From an uncultured Clostridia bacterium (lineage in GTDB: Bacteria; Bacillota; Clostridia; Oscillospirales; Acutalibacteraceae), in the NCBI GenBank assembly GCA_946539105.1, contig CAMNHG010000014.1, positions 1 through 22,582 on the forward strand: a stretch of 22,582 nucleotides of DNA, read 5' to 3'. Shown here in pieces: positions 14,591 to 22,270 of this stretch (position 1 is the stretch's first letter; each line of letters begins with the position of its first letter). The notes beneath the pieces were generated by a model, which had not been told where the DNA came from, searched no databases, and was given only the letters and a program-made list of their open reading frames with translations. A program made the translations under genes and the position numbers.

Positions 14591-16069
14591 ATGAAAACAA
14601 CAAAAAGAGTTCTTGCCATCGTTCTCGCGGCTCTTATGCTCGCTTTGATGGTACCCTTCGCTGCTTCAGCGGCAAACACACCCAACGTAACCTTCACACT
14701 TAACTATGACAAGCCCGCTGACGAGGCTGCAGACACATTTGAGTGGACAGTTTATCAGCTCGCTACACTTGACAAGGACACAGGCGCATACACAACTGTT
14801 TCAGGTCTTGACGCTGCTGTAGTAGCCGCTATCAAAGACGCTACAACAACTTCTTCAGCTGCTGTTCTCGCGGCTTGCGACGCTACTGAGAACTGCGGTA
14901 CAGCTACAAACGAAGTATTTAAGTCAGGCGACGCTAACAAAGCTTACACAGTACCCGCAGGTATCTACTATGTAAAGAACACAAAGGCTCCCGCAAGCGC
15001 AACACTTAAGAACAACTCAATCGTTGCTCTTCCTTACTACAGCGACAACGCTTGGCAGGACACTCTTCCCGCAAGCACAGCTACAGACGGCAGCACAAAC
15101 GTAATTAAGCTTGCTACAAAGTTCAGCAACAGCCCCACAAGCATTGAGAAGAAGGTAAAGGACGTTGAAACCAACACTTGGGTAAAAGCTACTTCTCAGC
15201 AGCAGGACAAGGACGTTCAGTTCAGAACCTTCGTTACAACAGCAGGCTCAGCTACAGAGAGACTTGCTTCTTACAGAATTACCGACTCAATGAACAACGG
15301 TCTTAAGCTCAAGAGCATTGACTCTGTTAAGTTCTTTGCAGAGGCTAATTCAACAACAGGCACACCCGTTCCCGCAGCAGCTTACAACACAACTAAGGAT
15401 GACACTTCTTTTGAAATTGCCTTCACAGAGGCTTACCTCACAGCAGCTACAGCTCCCGCTTTCTACAGCAACAAGTACATCGAGGTTCTCTACACATGTA
15501 CAGTTCTCGACAGTGCTAAGGTAGGTACCGACAAGAACGTTAACACAACAACAATGTACTACAAGCCCACAAGCGCTACAACTGAGACACCCGTAGGCCC
15601 TGACACTGCTCAGGTATATGTTTACGAGGCAGGCGTATTTAAGTATGACGCGTCAAAGGGTGAGAGTGCTCCTCTTGCAAATGCTGAGTTCGCAATCTTC
15701 GCTACAAGAGATGACGCTGTAAATGAGACACACGCTATCGCAGTAGCTAAGACAGGCACAGACGGTAAGGCTAAGTTTGTAAAGAGCGGAACAACCACAG
15801 ATTTCAAGTTTGCTAAGGGCACATATTTTGTAAAAGAGACAAAGGCTCCCGCAAACTTCAACAAGAACACTGAGATTAAGGAAATTACTCTCGGCGGAAC
15901 AGCAGGTTCAACAGCTGTTATCGAGGCTAAAATCGGCGATACTCCCTCTAAGCTTCCCCAGACCGGCGGCGAAGGCACAATGATGTTCACAATCGTTGGC
16001 GGCAGCCTCATCGTTCTCGCAGGCATCCTCTTCGCGGTTGTAATGAAGAAGAAAAAATCTTCTAAGTAA
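14591..16069 (+). CDS. Major pilin subunit, LPQTG-anchored
   Basis: A 492-residue backbone pilin polymerised by a class C sortase into a covalent fibre. The signal peptide ends near ASAAN (about residue 29). Domain 1 spans about 30-170, domain 2 starts at SIEKKVK (184-190), and a SpaA/Cna-B domain starts near VFKYDASKGE (about 365) with E-box YFVKETKAP carrying the isopeptide glutamate E416. The sorting signal is LPQTG at 455-459, then a membrane helix and KKKKSSK. The usual pilin motif YPKN is absent; LATKFSN with K177 is in the corresponding place. In domain 1 the E-box reads YYVKNTKAP, with asparagine N130 where glutamate is usual. Threonine is mostly ACA and alanine mostly GCT, unlike neighbouring genes, as expected for very high expression. 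AAGGAG lies 10 nt upstream of the ATG. Confidence 0.92.
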   Translation: MKTTKRVLAIVLAALMLALMVPFAASAANTPNVTFTLNYDKPADEAADTFEWTVYQLATLDKDTGAYTTVSGLDAAVVAAIKDATTTSSAAVLAACDATENCGTATNEVFKSGDANKAYTVPAGIYYVKNTKAPASATLKNNSIVALPYYSDNAWQDTLPASTATDGSTNVIKLATKFSNSPTSIEKKVKDVETNTWVKATSQQQDKDVQFRTFVTTAGSATERLASYRITDSMNNGLKLKSIDSVKFFAEANSTTGTPVPAAAYNTTKDDTSFEIAFTEAYLTAATAPAFYSNKYIEVLYTCTVLDSAKVGTDKNVNTTTMYYKPTSATTETPVGPDTAQVYVYEAGVFKYDASKGESAPLANAEFAIFATRDDAVNETHAIAVAKTGTDGKAKFVKSGTTTDFKFAKGTYFVKETKAPANFNKNTEIKEITLGGTAGSTAVIEAKIGDTPSKLPQTGGEGTMMFTIVGGSLIVLAGILFAVVMKKKKSSK

Positions 16070-16103
16070 TTTAATATAACTAAAATAAAGTTATAAATTT
16101 TTT

Positions 16104-16132
16104 CGGCGGTTACTACGGTAGCCGCCGTTTTT
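16104..16132 (+). terminator. Terminator after the pilin gene (UACG tetraloop)
   Basis: CGGCGGTTAC (16104-16113) pairs with GTAGCCGCCG (16118-16127), one G-T pair, closing the extra-stable tetraloop C(TACG)G. TTTTT follows. It separates the abundant structural genes from the sortase genes. Confidence 0.88.
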
Positions 16133-16147
16133 GTACGTCTTTCAATA

Positions 16148-16176
16148 TTGATTTTCCGCTTGAAATATACTATAAT
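16148..16176 (+). promoter_or_regulatory. Promoter of the two sortase genes
   Basis: TTGATT (16148-16153), a 17-nt spacer and a perfect TATAAT (16171-16176) lie 30 nt upstream of the first sortase ATG, which has AAAGGA as its ribosome site. The sortases can thus be made independently of the pilin mRNA. Confidence 0.78.
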
Positions 16177-16206
16177 ATTTACAGCAAACATCCAAAGGAA
16201 AATGAT

Positions 16207-17112
16207 ATGAAAAAATTTATTCCGGTTATCGCTATATTTTTAATTTTCGTCGTCGGTGTTGGTGTATTGGCGTATCCGCTTGTCAGCGCAATGATTAACA
16301 ATATGACAGCGCGTTCCGAGGCAACCGAGGAAATTCAGGCGATTGAACAAATGGAAACGCCCGAGAAAAAGAGGCTTTTTGACGAGGCGGAAAAATACAA
16401 CAAATCCCTGCTCAGTGACATTATCCTTACCGACCCGTTCGACGAGGAGGCATACGCCGCAATCGGCGCAAATTACCCAAACACCTTTAACGTAAACAGC
16501 GAGGGTTTGATTTGCTACATTGATATCCCAAAAATCAACGTCTATCTGCCTGTTTACCACGGAACATCCGCCGAGGTTCTCGAACGAGGCGCGGGTCACC
16601 TTGACAATACTGCTTTTCCTATAGGCGGCGAGAGTACGCACAGCGTAATTTCGGCTCATTCGGCGTTTCCGACAGAGACGTTTTTTGACTACCTTACCGA
16701 GCTTGAAATCGGAGACGCGTTCTATATCCACGTTCTCGACCGCACATTAAAGTACGAGGTTGACCAGATTAACGTTGTCGAGCCTAACGACACCAAAAAT
16801 CTATATACTATCAGAGGTGAGGATCACGTAACGCTGCTCACCTGCACGCCGTACTCAATCAACACCCACCGCCTGCTTGTCCGCGGCAAGCGTGTTCCTT
16901 ACGACCCAACCGAGGGCGTTAATCTGCAGTCTGTTGCCGTGGATAATAACTATATCTACATTCTCGGCTACCGCGTAAGTTTTTTGACTGCCGGTATTGT
17001 AATTGCTTTGTTTATCGCTGTTGTCGGTTTGATTGTTTTCTTGATTGTCCGCCGCAAAGGAGTAAAGAAAAAACCTTCACGGGTTAAAAAGGACGGTGAC
17101 GGCGATGGCTAA
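16207..17112 (+). CDS. srtC: Class C (pilin-polymerising) sortase
   Basis: A 301-residue membrane-bound transpeptidase that cleaves the pilin sorting motif and joins its threonine to a lysine of the next pilin. It has an N-terminal membrane helix (about 5-28) and a class C lid motif DPF at 76-78 in ILTDPFDEEAY. The catalytic histidine is H151 in SAHSAFP, where SGHRGLP is usual. The catalytic cysteine C213 is in TLLTCTPY and arginine R222 in INTHRLLVRGKR. A second, C-terminal membrane helix (about 257-280) and a basic tail follow, typical of class C. It has its own promoter. Its 3' end overlaps the next sortase gene by 8 nt. It is the likely polymerase for the LPQTG pilin. Confidence 0.92.
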   Translation: MKKFIPVIAIFLIFVVGVGVLAYPLVSAMINNMTARSEATEEIQAIEQMETPEKKRLFDEAEKYNKSLLSDIILTDPFDEEAYAAIGANYPNTFNVNSEGLICYIDIPKINVYLPVYHGTSAEVLERGAGHLDNTAFPIGGESTHSVISAHSAFPTETFFDYLTELEIGDAFYIHVLDRTLKYEVDQINVVEPNDTKNLYTIRGEDHVTLLTCTPYSINTHRLLVRGKRVPYDPTEGVNLQSVAVDNNYIYILGYRVSFLTAGIVIALFIAVVGLIVFLIVRRKGVKKKPSRVKKDGDGDG

Positions 17113-17962
17113 GCAGAAAAAAGAAAAAGCGCGCTTTAAGCCGTGGCAAAAAATCGTCTCAATCATTGCTTTATTGTCATTGTTGACAGGCATCGGTTTT
17201 CTTTCGTTCCCGGCTGTGTCTAACTTCTTCGGTCAGCAGAGGGCTAACGGCATAATCGAGGATTTTAACAACACGCGCGACAACATTGTGCCTGCCGATA
17301 ATTCGGGCAAGCCGCCCGTAAGCGGCGTAACCGCCAAAAGCCACGCCGAGGCTGTAAAAAAAGGCGAGGTTGACAGCGAGGGCTATGTTATTGACGGCGA
17401 CGGCAACCGCACCTCGGATTCCCCGGTGATTTTTGAGTATGATTTGAACGCCCTCTACCGCGACAGCGTTGCTTATAACAAGGGGCTGATTAACCACCAA
17501 GGCACGGTTGATACCAGCGACTATACCAAGGCAGCACTCAAAATGAGTGATTACGGACTGTCAAATTTTTACTGCTACCTTAGTATTCCGAGCATAGATA
17601 TGTACCTTCCGGTTTACCTCGGCGCGAACGACGATATGATGAGCTGCGGCGCGGCTCACCTTGCAGGAACCTCGCTGCCGGTTGATATGAAGGACACAAA
17701 CGTTGCCCTTGCAGGTCACACCGGTTATATCGGCAGAATTTTCTTTGACAATATCCGCAAGCTCGACCCCGGCGACTCGGTTACAATTCACAATTACTGG
17801 GAGAGTATTGACTACAAGGTAATCGACTACAAGGTCGTAAAGCCTAACCAGACCGCCGACATTTACATTCAGAAAGACAGACAGCTTTTAACTCTCATCA
17901 CCTGCATCAAGAGCAAGGGCGAGGGCTTTGACCGTTATTTGGTAATTTGTGAGAAAAAATAA
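17105..17962 (+). CDS. Second sortase, class uncertain (C/D-like)
   Basis: A 285-residue sortase with one N-terminal membrane helix (about 15-38) and no C-terminal one. Catalytic residues are H205 in LAGHTGYIG, C267 in TLITCIKSKG and R277 in FDRYLVIC. The class C lid motif DPF is not seen; instead an 80-residue charged insert (Asp/Gly/Asn-rich, about 45-125) lies before the barrel. The start at 17105 is preferred to the in-frame GTG at 17096 because GGA sits 11 nt before the ATG but only 2 nt before the GTG. The 8-nt overlap with srtC implies coupled translation. It may attach the NPNTG adhesin or anchor the fibre to the wall; this is inference. Confidence 0.85.
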   Translation: MAKQKKEKARFKPWQKIVSIIALLSLLTGIGFLSFPAVSNFFGQQRANGIIEDFNNTRDNIVPADNSGKPPVSGVTAKSHAEAVKKGEVDSEGYVIDGDGNRTSDSPVIFEYDLNALYRDSVAYNKGLINHQGTVDTSDYTKAALKMSDYGLSNFYCYLSIPSIDMYLPVYLGANDDMMSCGAAHLAGTSLPVDMKDTNVALAGHTGYIGRIFFDNIRKLDPGDSVTIHNYWESIDYKVIDYKVVKPNQTADIYIQKDRQLLTLITCIKSKGEGFDRYLVICEKK

Positions 17963-17963
17963 A

Positions 17964-17979
17964 GGGCGGTAATCCGCCC
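17964..17979 (+). terminator. GC-rich hairpin after the sortase operon
   Basis: GGGCGG/CCGCCC (17964-17979) with a TAAT loop, directly after the sortase stop. It is followed by A-rich rather than T-rich DNA, so it probably acts with the next hairpin (17984-18011) or as a 3'-end block. Confidence 0.5.
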
Positions 17980-17983
17980 ATAA

Positions 17984-18011
17984 AAAAAGAGCTGATCTCT
18001 CAGCTCTTTTT
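17984..18011. terminator. Bidirectional terminator overlapping the plsY end
   Basis: AAAAAGAGCTG (17984-17994) and CAGCTCTTTTT (18001-18011) form an 11-bp stem with a 6-nt loop. The A/T arms supply a T-run in both directions. The right arm is also the final codons of plsY (Lys-Lys-Ser-stop), so coding and termination share the same bases. Confidence 0.8.
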
Positions 18012-18629
18012 GCTTTTTAAACTGAATTTACTTTCCGTTCCGTTTTTCAGCTTTACAAAATTCGGGTAGTGCCTTAATATTACCAGCAACGCCGCGGCTA
18101 TCGCCATAAGCTCAACCCAAATGCTTGACGGCCCTAAAAACGCCAGCGCGATCGGGCAGAATGCCGCCGCCGAGCACGAGGCTACCGACATATATTTCAG
18201 CGTGAATAACAGGATGAAGAACAACGCCATTGCCATCAGGGTCATACGCCAGTCAACAAACCAGATCGTCGCAAAGCCGGTAATAAACGCCTTGCCGCCC
18301 TTGAATTTGTACCAGACAGGAAAGCAGTGGCCTATCATACAGAACAAGCCTGAAAACTGAGCTCCGAACTGCCACATATCGAACTGCTGCTTCATTATCA
18401 GCGCGGTCAGAAAAACAGGCAAAACCGTCTTTAGAATGTCGATTACCAGAACCATCCACGTCACAATTCCGTTGCCGTAGGTACGCTTAAAGTTAGTAAA
18501 GCCGGGGTTGTTGCTGCCGAACTGCCTGATGTCCTGCTTGTAAATGAGCTTTGAAAGTATTATCGCGCCGTTGAGTCCGCCCAAAAGGTAGGACACCACA
18601 GCCGAGATACATAGAATTAGTACCATCAT
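18000..18629 (-). CDS. plsY: Glycerol-3-phosphate acyltransferase PlsY
   Basis: A 209-residue integral membrane enzyme that transfers an acyl group from acyl-phosphate to sn-glycerol-3-phosphate, giving lysophosphatidic acid. Three family motifs are visible: SYLLGGLNGAII (13-24), GSNNPGFTN (38-46, where GSGNxGATN is the common form) and GHCFPVWYKFKGGKA (100-114). Several membrane helices separate them. It is last in the fakA-fakB-plsY operon and its ATG overlaps the fakB stop in an ATGA junction, so translation is likely coupled. The operon places the enzyme next to the kinase that makes its acyl-phosphate substrate. Confidence 0.93.
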   Translation of the reverse strand: MMVLILCISAVVSYLLGGLNGAIILSKLIYKQDIRQFGSNNPGFTNFKRTYGNGIVTWMVLVIDILKTVLPVFLTALIMKQQFDMWQFGAQFSGLFCMIGHCFPVWYKFKGGKAFITGFATIWFVDWRMTLMAMALFFILLFTLKYMSVASCSAAAFCPIALAFLGPSSIWVELMAIAAALLVILRHYPNFVKLKNGTESKFSLKSKKS

Positions 18630-19513
18630 GCCTGATCAAACCTGCTTACGTCCTTGCCCCAGGAGAAAATTGCGATTGCGTCGGCACCGATAGACGCGCC
18701 GATAATCGGGCCGATGTATCCGAGGATAATATTAGCCTTGGGGAGCTTTTCCTTAAGCATCTGAACAACTTCCTCAGCCTCGTCAAGACAATCCGCGTGA
18801 GCTACAAGAATATCCTGGTTTTCGTCCTCAATAGCGTCGGCAGTGAGGTTTACAATCTCCTCGAGCGAGTTAAATCTGCCCTTAACCTTTTTAATCGGCA
18901 CATTGTTGCCCACGCTGTCGGAAATAATAATCGGCTTTACGCCCAGCAGGTTGCCGAAAAATGCCGATGAGCCGGTAACTCTGCCTGCCGCCTTAAGCGC
19001 GTTGAGGTTGTGAACGGTAACAAACTGGTTTACTTTGTTTCGAGCAGCCTCGGTCTGAGCGACAACCTCGTCAAAGCTGAGTCCCTCGTCTCTCAGTTTA
19101 GCCGCTTTAATAGCGACCTGGCCTTCGCCCATGCAGGCGTTCAGCGAGTCGATGCTCGCGATTTTGGCGTCGGGATAATCCTTTAACAGCTCGTCGGCAA
19201 CAACCTTGCCGGTGTTTACCGAGCCGGAGCACTTGCCCGAGCATGCGATATATACAATGTCATAGCCCTCGTCAAGCCATTGCTTAAAGAACTTTTCAAA
19301 TGTAGGCGCGGGAACCTGTGTGGTTGTCACGCGGTTGCCGTCGCGGATTGTGTTGTACAAATCCTGCGGTGAAAAATATTCCCAGTCAAGGCTTGCGGGG
19401 GTTTCAACGCCGTCCTTAACGGTGTTCATCTGCAAATAATCAATATTGTACTTTTCACGCAATTCTTTTGTAAGGTCTGAGCATGAGTCTGTTACAACTT
19501 TAATCGGTCTCAT
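18626..19513 (-). CDS. fakB: DegV-family fatty-acid-binding protein (FakB)
   Basis: A 295-residue DegV-family protein. FakB proteins bind a fatty acid in a deep pocket and present its carboxylate to FakA for phosphorylation. Signatures are VTDSCSDL (7-14), the TTTQVPAP segment (about 63-70) in place of the usual T-S-Q-P, YIACSGKCSGSVNTG (about 88-102) and NALKAAGRV (about 170-178). The start at 19513 has GGAG 6 nt upstream. It lies 12 nt after fakA and overlaps plsY. Which chain type it prefers cannot be read from sequence. The FakB name rests on the DegV signatures plus the fakA neighbour. Confidence 0.9.
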   Translation of the reverse strand: MRPIKVVTDSCSDLTKELREKYNIDYLQMNTVKDGVETPASLDWEYFSPQDLYNTIRDGNRVTTTQVPAPTFEKFFKQWLDEGYDIVYIACSGKCSGSVNTGKVVADELLKDYPDAKIASIDSLNACMGEGQVAIKAAKLRDEGLSFDEVVAQTEAARNKVNQFVTVHNLNALKAAGRVTGSSAFFGNLLGVKPIIISDSVGNNVPIKKVKGRFNSLEEIVNLTADAIEDENQDILVAHADCLDEAEEVVQMLKEKLPKANIILGYIGPIIGASIGADAIAIFSWGKDVSRFDQA

Positions 19514-19525
19514 GGTAAATCTCCT

Positions 19526-21178
19526 TTATTCAAGAATAATTATATAATCGTAAATCGGCTGTCCGCCGTCAATCATAACAATTTCGGTTCTGCGGTAGGC
19601 TTTTTTAAGCTCCTTGTAGATTTCGTCCGCCTCTTCCCCCGGAACGTCCTCGCCGACGATAACGAGCATAATGTCGTAGCGTTTGGCACCAAGCTTTTCG
19701 GTAAGCCCGAACGCCGCCGTTCTGCGGTCACTGTCGTCAATGTAGATTCTGTCCTCGACAAAGCCGACGTAGTCGTCCTTTTTGACCTCTACACCGTCCA
19801 TTTCGGTATCGCGAACCGCCTTTGACACCATTCCGGTGACAACGCCGTCGATAATCTCCTTCTGCTCTGAAATGATAGTCCCAATATCGTTCGAGGTTGT
19901 GTCGAGCATAGAAATCGCCGCGTAGCCCTCGCCGATGGTCTTACTCGGGATAATGTGAACATCCGCGTCCTCATAAAGTGCCGCCGCCTGATTTGCGGTC
20001 ATAATGATGTTGCCGTTGTTCGGGAAAACAAAGATGATATCGGCGTTAACCTCCTTGAACGCCTCGATCAAATCCTCCGCCGAGGGGTTCATACTCTGTC
20101 CGCCGTCAACTACATAATCGCAGCCGAGGGAGAGGAAGGTGTCCTTAATTCCGTCGCCTGCCGCAACGCTGACAATACCGTACTTTTTATGCGGCTTTTT
20201 CGGCTTCGGCTCAAACTGCTTTTGAGCGTGGGTTTCGTTGTGCTGGAGCGTCATATTCTCAATCTTCATCGTGAGGAACTCGCCGAACTGCTGAACGTAG
20301 TTGAACACATCGCCCGGCTTTTTGGTGTGAACGTGAACCTTTACGATAGTGCCCTCGCGGAAAGCCACAACCGAATCACCAACGCTGTTGAGCCAGCTTA
20401 TCAGCGCGTCGATGTCAAAGGAGTCGATGTCGATTTTAGCCCTTTGCAGCCTCAGCAAAAACTCGGTGCAGTAGCCGAACTCAAGCACGCTGTCCTCGGT
20501 AAAGGCGTTAAGGTCGATATTCTTCCTTGATGAAAGCGGCTGGGCGGTCTCGCTGAGAATCTCGCCGCCGATTGCCTTTTTCATACCCTCTGCAATGTAG
20601 ATAAAGCCGGCTCCACCGCTGTCCACAACGCCTGCTTCCTTTAGCACCGCGAGCAAGTCGGGGGTTCTCTCAAGCGAACGCTTGAGCTCCCAGATCAGGT
20701 CGGTAAAGTAGTCGTCAAAGCTGCTGCCGTTTGTAACGCGGCTGTTGGCGTAGCGAACGCCGTCCTTGTAAACCGTAAGGATTGTGCCCTCAACGGGAAC
20801 GGATACCGCTCCGTAAGCCTCTTTAACTCCGCTTTCCATCGCCTTTGAAAACATCGGAACACTAACGCTGTCCCTGTCCTTGAGCCCCTTGGCAATACCT
20901 GCGAAAATTCTTGAAAGAATAACGCCCGAGTTACCCCTCGCGCCGAGCAGCATTCCGCTTGCGGCGTCGTTCGAGATTTTACCGATAGAGGTTTCGCTTT
21001 CGTCTGTCAGGTGAGCCGCTCCGGAGTCGATAGTCATAAACATATTGTCGCCCGTGTCACCGTCGGGAATCGGAAAAACGTTAAGGTCGTTGACAAGTTT
21101 TATATTATCTCTTAATTCTGCCGCGCCGCTCTTAATCATATTGGCATACAGCGCGCCGTCCATTAATTTAGTGCTCAT
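19526..21178 (-). CDS. fakA: Fatty acid kinase FakA (YloV/DAK2 family)
   Basis: A 550-residue cytoplasmic ATP-dependent kinase acting on fatty acid bound to FakB. The N-terminal DhaL/DAK2-like domain (about 1-200) has the Mg-ADP motif NVFPIPDGDTGDNM at 33-46 with D39, D41 and D44, then GARGNSGVILSRIFAG (about 79-94). A middle domain (about 215-320) follows, and a C-terminal DegV-like domain (about 335-550) begins at KYGIVSVAAGDG. Length matches the family. The ATG at 21178 has AGGAAGG just upstream. It is first of three genes (fakA, fakB, plsY) with gaps of 12 nt and minus 4 nt. Confidence 0.93.
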   Translation of the reverse strand: MSTKLMDGALYANMIKSGAAELRDNIKLVNDLNVFPIPDGDTGDNMFMTIDSGAAHLTDESETSIGKISNDAASGMLLGARGNSGVILSRIFAGIAKGLKDRDSVSVPMFSKAMESGVKEAYGAVSVPVEGTILTVYKDGVRYANSRVTNGSSFDDYFTDLIWELKRSLERTPDLLAVLKEAGVVDSGGAGFIYIAEGMKKAIGGEILSETAQPLSSRKNIDLNAFTEDSVLEFGYCTEFLLRLQRAKIDIDSFDIDALISWLNSVGDSVVAFREGTIVKVHVHTKKPGDVFNYVQQFGEFLTMKIENMTLQHNETHAQKQFEPKPKKPHKKYGIVSVAAGDGIKDTFLSLGCDYVVDGGQSMNPSAEDLIEAFKEVNADIIFVFPNNGNIIMTANQAAALYEDADVHIIPSKTIGEGYAAISMLDTTSNDIGTIISEQKEIIDGVVTGMVSKAVRDTEMDGVEVKKDDYVGFVEDRIYIDDSDRRTAAFGLTEKLGAKRYDIMLVIVGEDVPGEEADEIYKELKKAYRRTEIVMIDGGQPIYDYIIILE

Positions 21179-21217
21179 AGTACCTTCCTATTCTAAAAAG
21201 AATCGCAACTAAATGAC

Positions 21218-21246
21218 ATTATAACATAACACAGTGAAATAATCTA
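21218..21246 (-). promoter_or_regulatory. Possible promoter of fakA-fakB-plsY
   Basis: On the minus strand a perfect TATAAT (21223-21218) lies about 40 nt upstream of the fakA ATG. The hexamer 17 nt further up, TAGATT (21246-21241), matches the -35 consensus at only 3 of 6 positions. Confidence 0.42.
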
Positions 21247-21280
21247 CATTTTTTTACAAAAATTTTCTAGGCAATTAATT

Positions 21281-21321
21281 CCGGGTGACCAACCGAATGC
21301 CGATTTCCGAAAAGTCACCGG
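21281..21321. promoter_or_regulatory. Inverted repeat between divergent genes, possible operator
   Basis: CCGGGTGAC (21281-21289) and GTCACCGG (21314-21321) pair over 8 bp with one bulged G and a 24-nt centre. It lies between the fakA and PASTA-YARHG promoters, where a shared regulator could bind. It matches no FapR or FabT operator I know. Confidence 0.35.
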
Positions 21322-21346
21322 AAAAACCGCGCTTTTTCGATAACTA

Positions 21347-21375
21347 TTGACTTTTTTCGCGCTTCCGTATAAAAT
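21347..21375 (+). promoter_or_regulatory. Promoter of the PASTA-YARHG gene
   Basis: TTGACT (21347-21352), a 17-nt spacer and TAAAAT (21370-21375) lie 22 nt upstream of the ATG at 21398. Confidence 0.72.
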
Positions 21376-21397
21376 TTAATTGTTAGGATGTGGTGTT

Positions 21398-22216
21398 ATG
21401 AGCAAGCAAAAAAGCGTTGACATATATTCATCTGAGAAAAAGGGAAAAAAGGGCAAGGTTGCCGCGATTATCATTATAATTGTGCTTGTGCTTTTAATTG
21501 CGGCTGCGGCGTGGGTTTGGTTTTTTAACCGAGATTTGATAAAGGACTTTCTTCCTCAGGAGGAAACCCAGCCGACGACGGTTGAGGAGCTTACAAGTGC
21601 CGAGCAAGAGGCGACCGAGGTCACTACCGAGCCCGAGACCGTAGCTATGGTCGAAGTTCCGTATGTGAACGGCTACTACGCCAAGGACGCTTACTACAAG
21701 CTGAACGCCGCCGGTCTGCGTTACACCGTAGTGCGCGAGTACAGCGACGAGATAAAACTTGATTATGTCATAAGCCAGGAACCCGAGTCAGGGACGGCAA
21801 TCCGCAGTGACGAGCGTGTGATTTTGCACATCTCAAAGGGCTACGACAACCAGCCTGCCGCAACGGTTGCGCCTGCCGAGCCGCTATCGACCGAGCCGAC
21901 AAAGGCTGAAGGCGGAAAAGAGGAAAAAAAGAAAGCCGGCGGAACGTACATTCTCGACGGCTCAGATAAACGTATAATAGCAAAAAGCGAGGTTTCGGCA
22001 CTCGACAAAAACGAAATGACGCTCGCGCTTAATGAAATCTTCGCAAGGCACGGCAGAAGGTTCACCACCCCGAGCATTCAGGCGTATTTTGAAAAGCAGA
22101 GCTGGTACAAGGGCACAATTTCCGCGGCCGATTTTGACGAAGGCGTGCTAAGCGCGGTCGAACGCACAAACGTAAACACAATCCTCTCTGTGATGGAGGA
22201 GAAGGGATACAGGTAG
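21398..22216 (+). CDS. Membrane-anchored PASTA and YARHG domain protein
   Basis: A 272-residue single-pass protein with a short basic cytoplasmic tail, a membrane helix at about 21-43, and a Thr/Glu-rich linker (52-84). One PASTA domain follows (about 86-148, VPYVNGYYAKDAYYKLNAAGL to VILHISKG). After a Lys/Ala-rich linker comes a YARHG domain (about 193-262) with ALNEIFARHGRRF and the Trp-Tyr pair QSWYKG. Both domains should be outside the cell. PASTA domains usually bind muropeptides or cell-wall glycans; YARHG is an extracellular domain of unclear role. No kinase domain is attached, unlike PrkC/StkP. The ATG at 21398 is preferred (AGGATG 7 nt upstream) over an upstream in-frame TTG at 21380. 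Confidence 0.85.
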   Translation: MSKQKSVDIYSSEKKGKKGKVAAIIIIIVLVLLIAAAAWVWFFNRDLIKDFLPQEETQPTTVEELTSAEQEATEVTTEPETVAMVEVPYVNGYYAKDAYYKLNAAGLRYTVVREYSDEIKLDYVISQEPESGTAIRSDERVILHISKGYDNQPAATVAPAEPLSTEPTKAEGGKEEKKKAGGTYILDGSDKRIIAKSEVSALDKNEMTLALNEIFARHGRRFTTPSIQAYFEKQSWYKGTISAADFDEGVLSAVERTNVNTILSVMEEKGYR

Positions 22217-22217
22217 A

Positions 22218-22248
22218 GTTGAAAGTTGAAAATTGAAAGTTGAAAGTT
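22218..22248 (+). repeat. GTTGAAA short tandem repeats
   Basis: GTTGAAA-like 7-mers run four to five times (GTTGAAA, GTTGAAA, ATTGAAA, GTTGAAA, GTT) directly after the PASTA-YARHG stop. Such TTGAAA runs occur between genes in many Clostridia and often border other repeats. Nothing suggests coding. Confidence 0.8.
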
Positions 22249-22252
22249 AATG

Positions 22253-22267
22253 GTGGGCTTCGCCCAC
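22253..22267 (+). repeat. TTC-loop hairpin
   Basis: GTGGGCTTCGCCCAC is a perfect 6-bp stem with a TTC triloop, the same form as the hairpins in the arrays at 2-103 and 3250-3368. No T-run follows it. Confidence 0.7.
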
Positions 22268-22270
22268 ACC

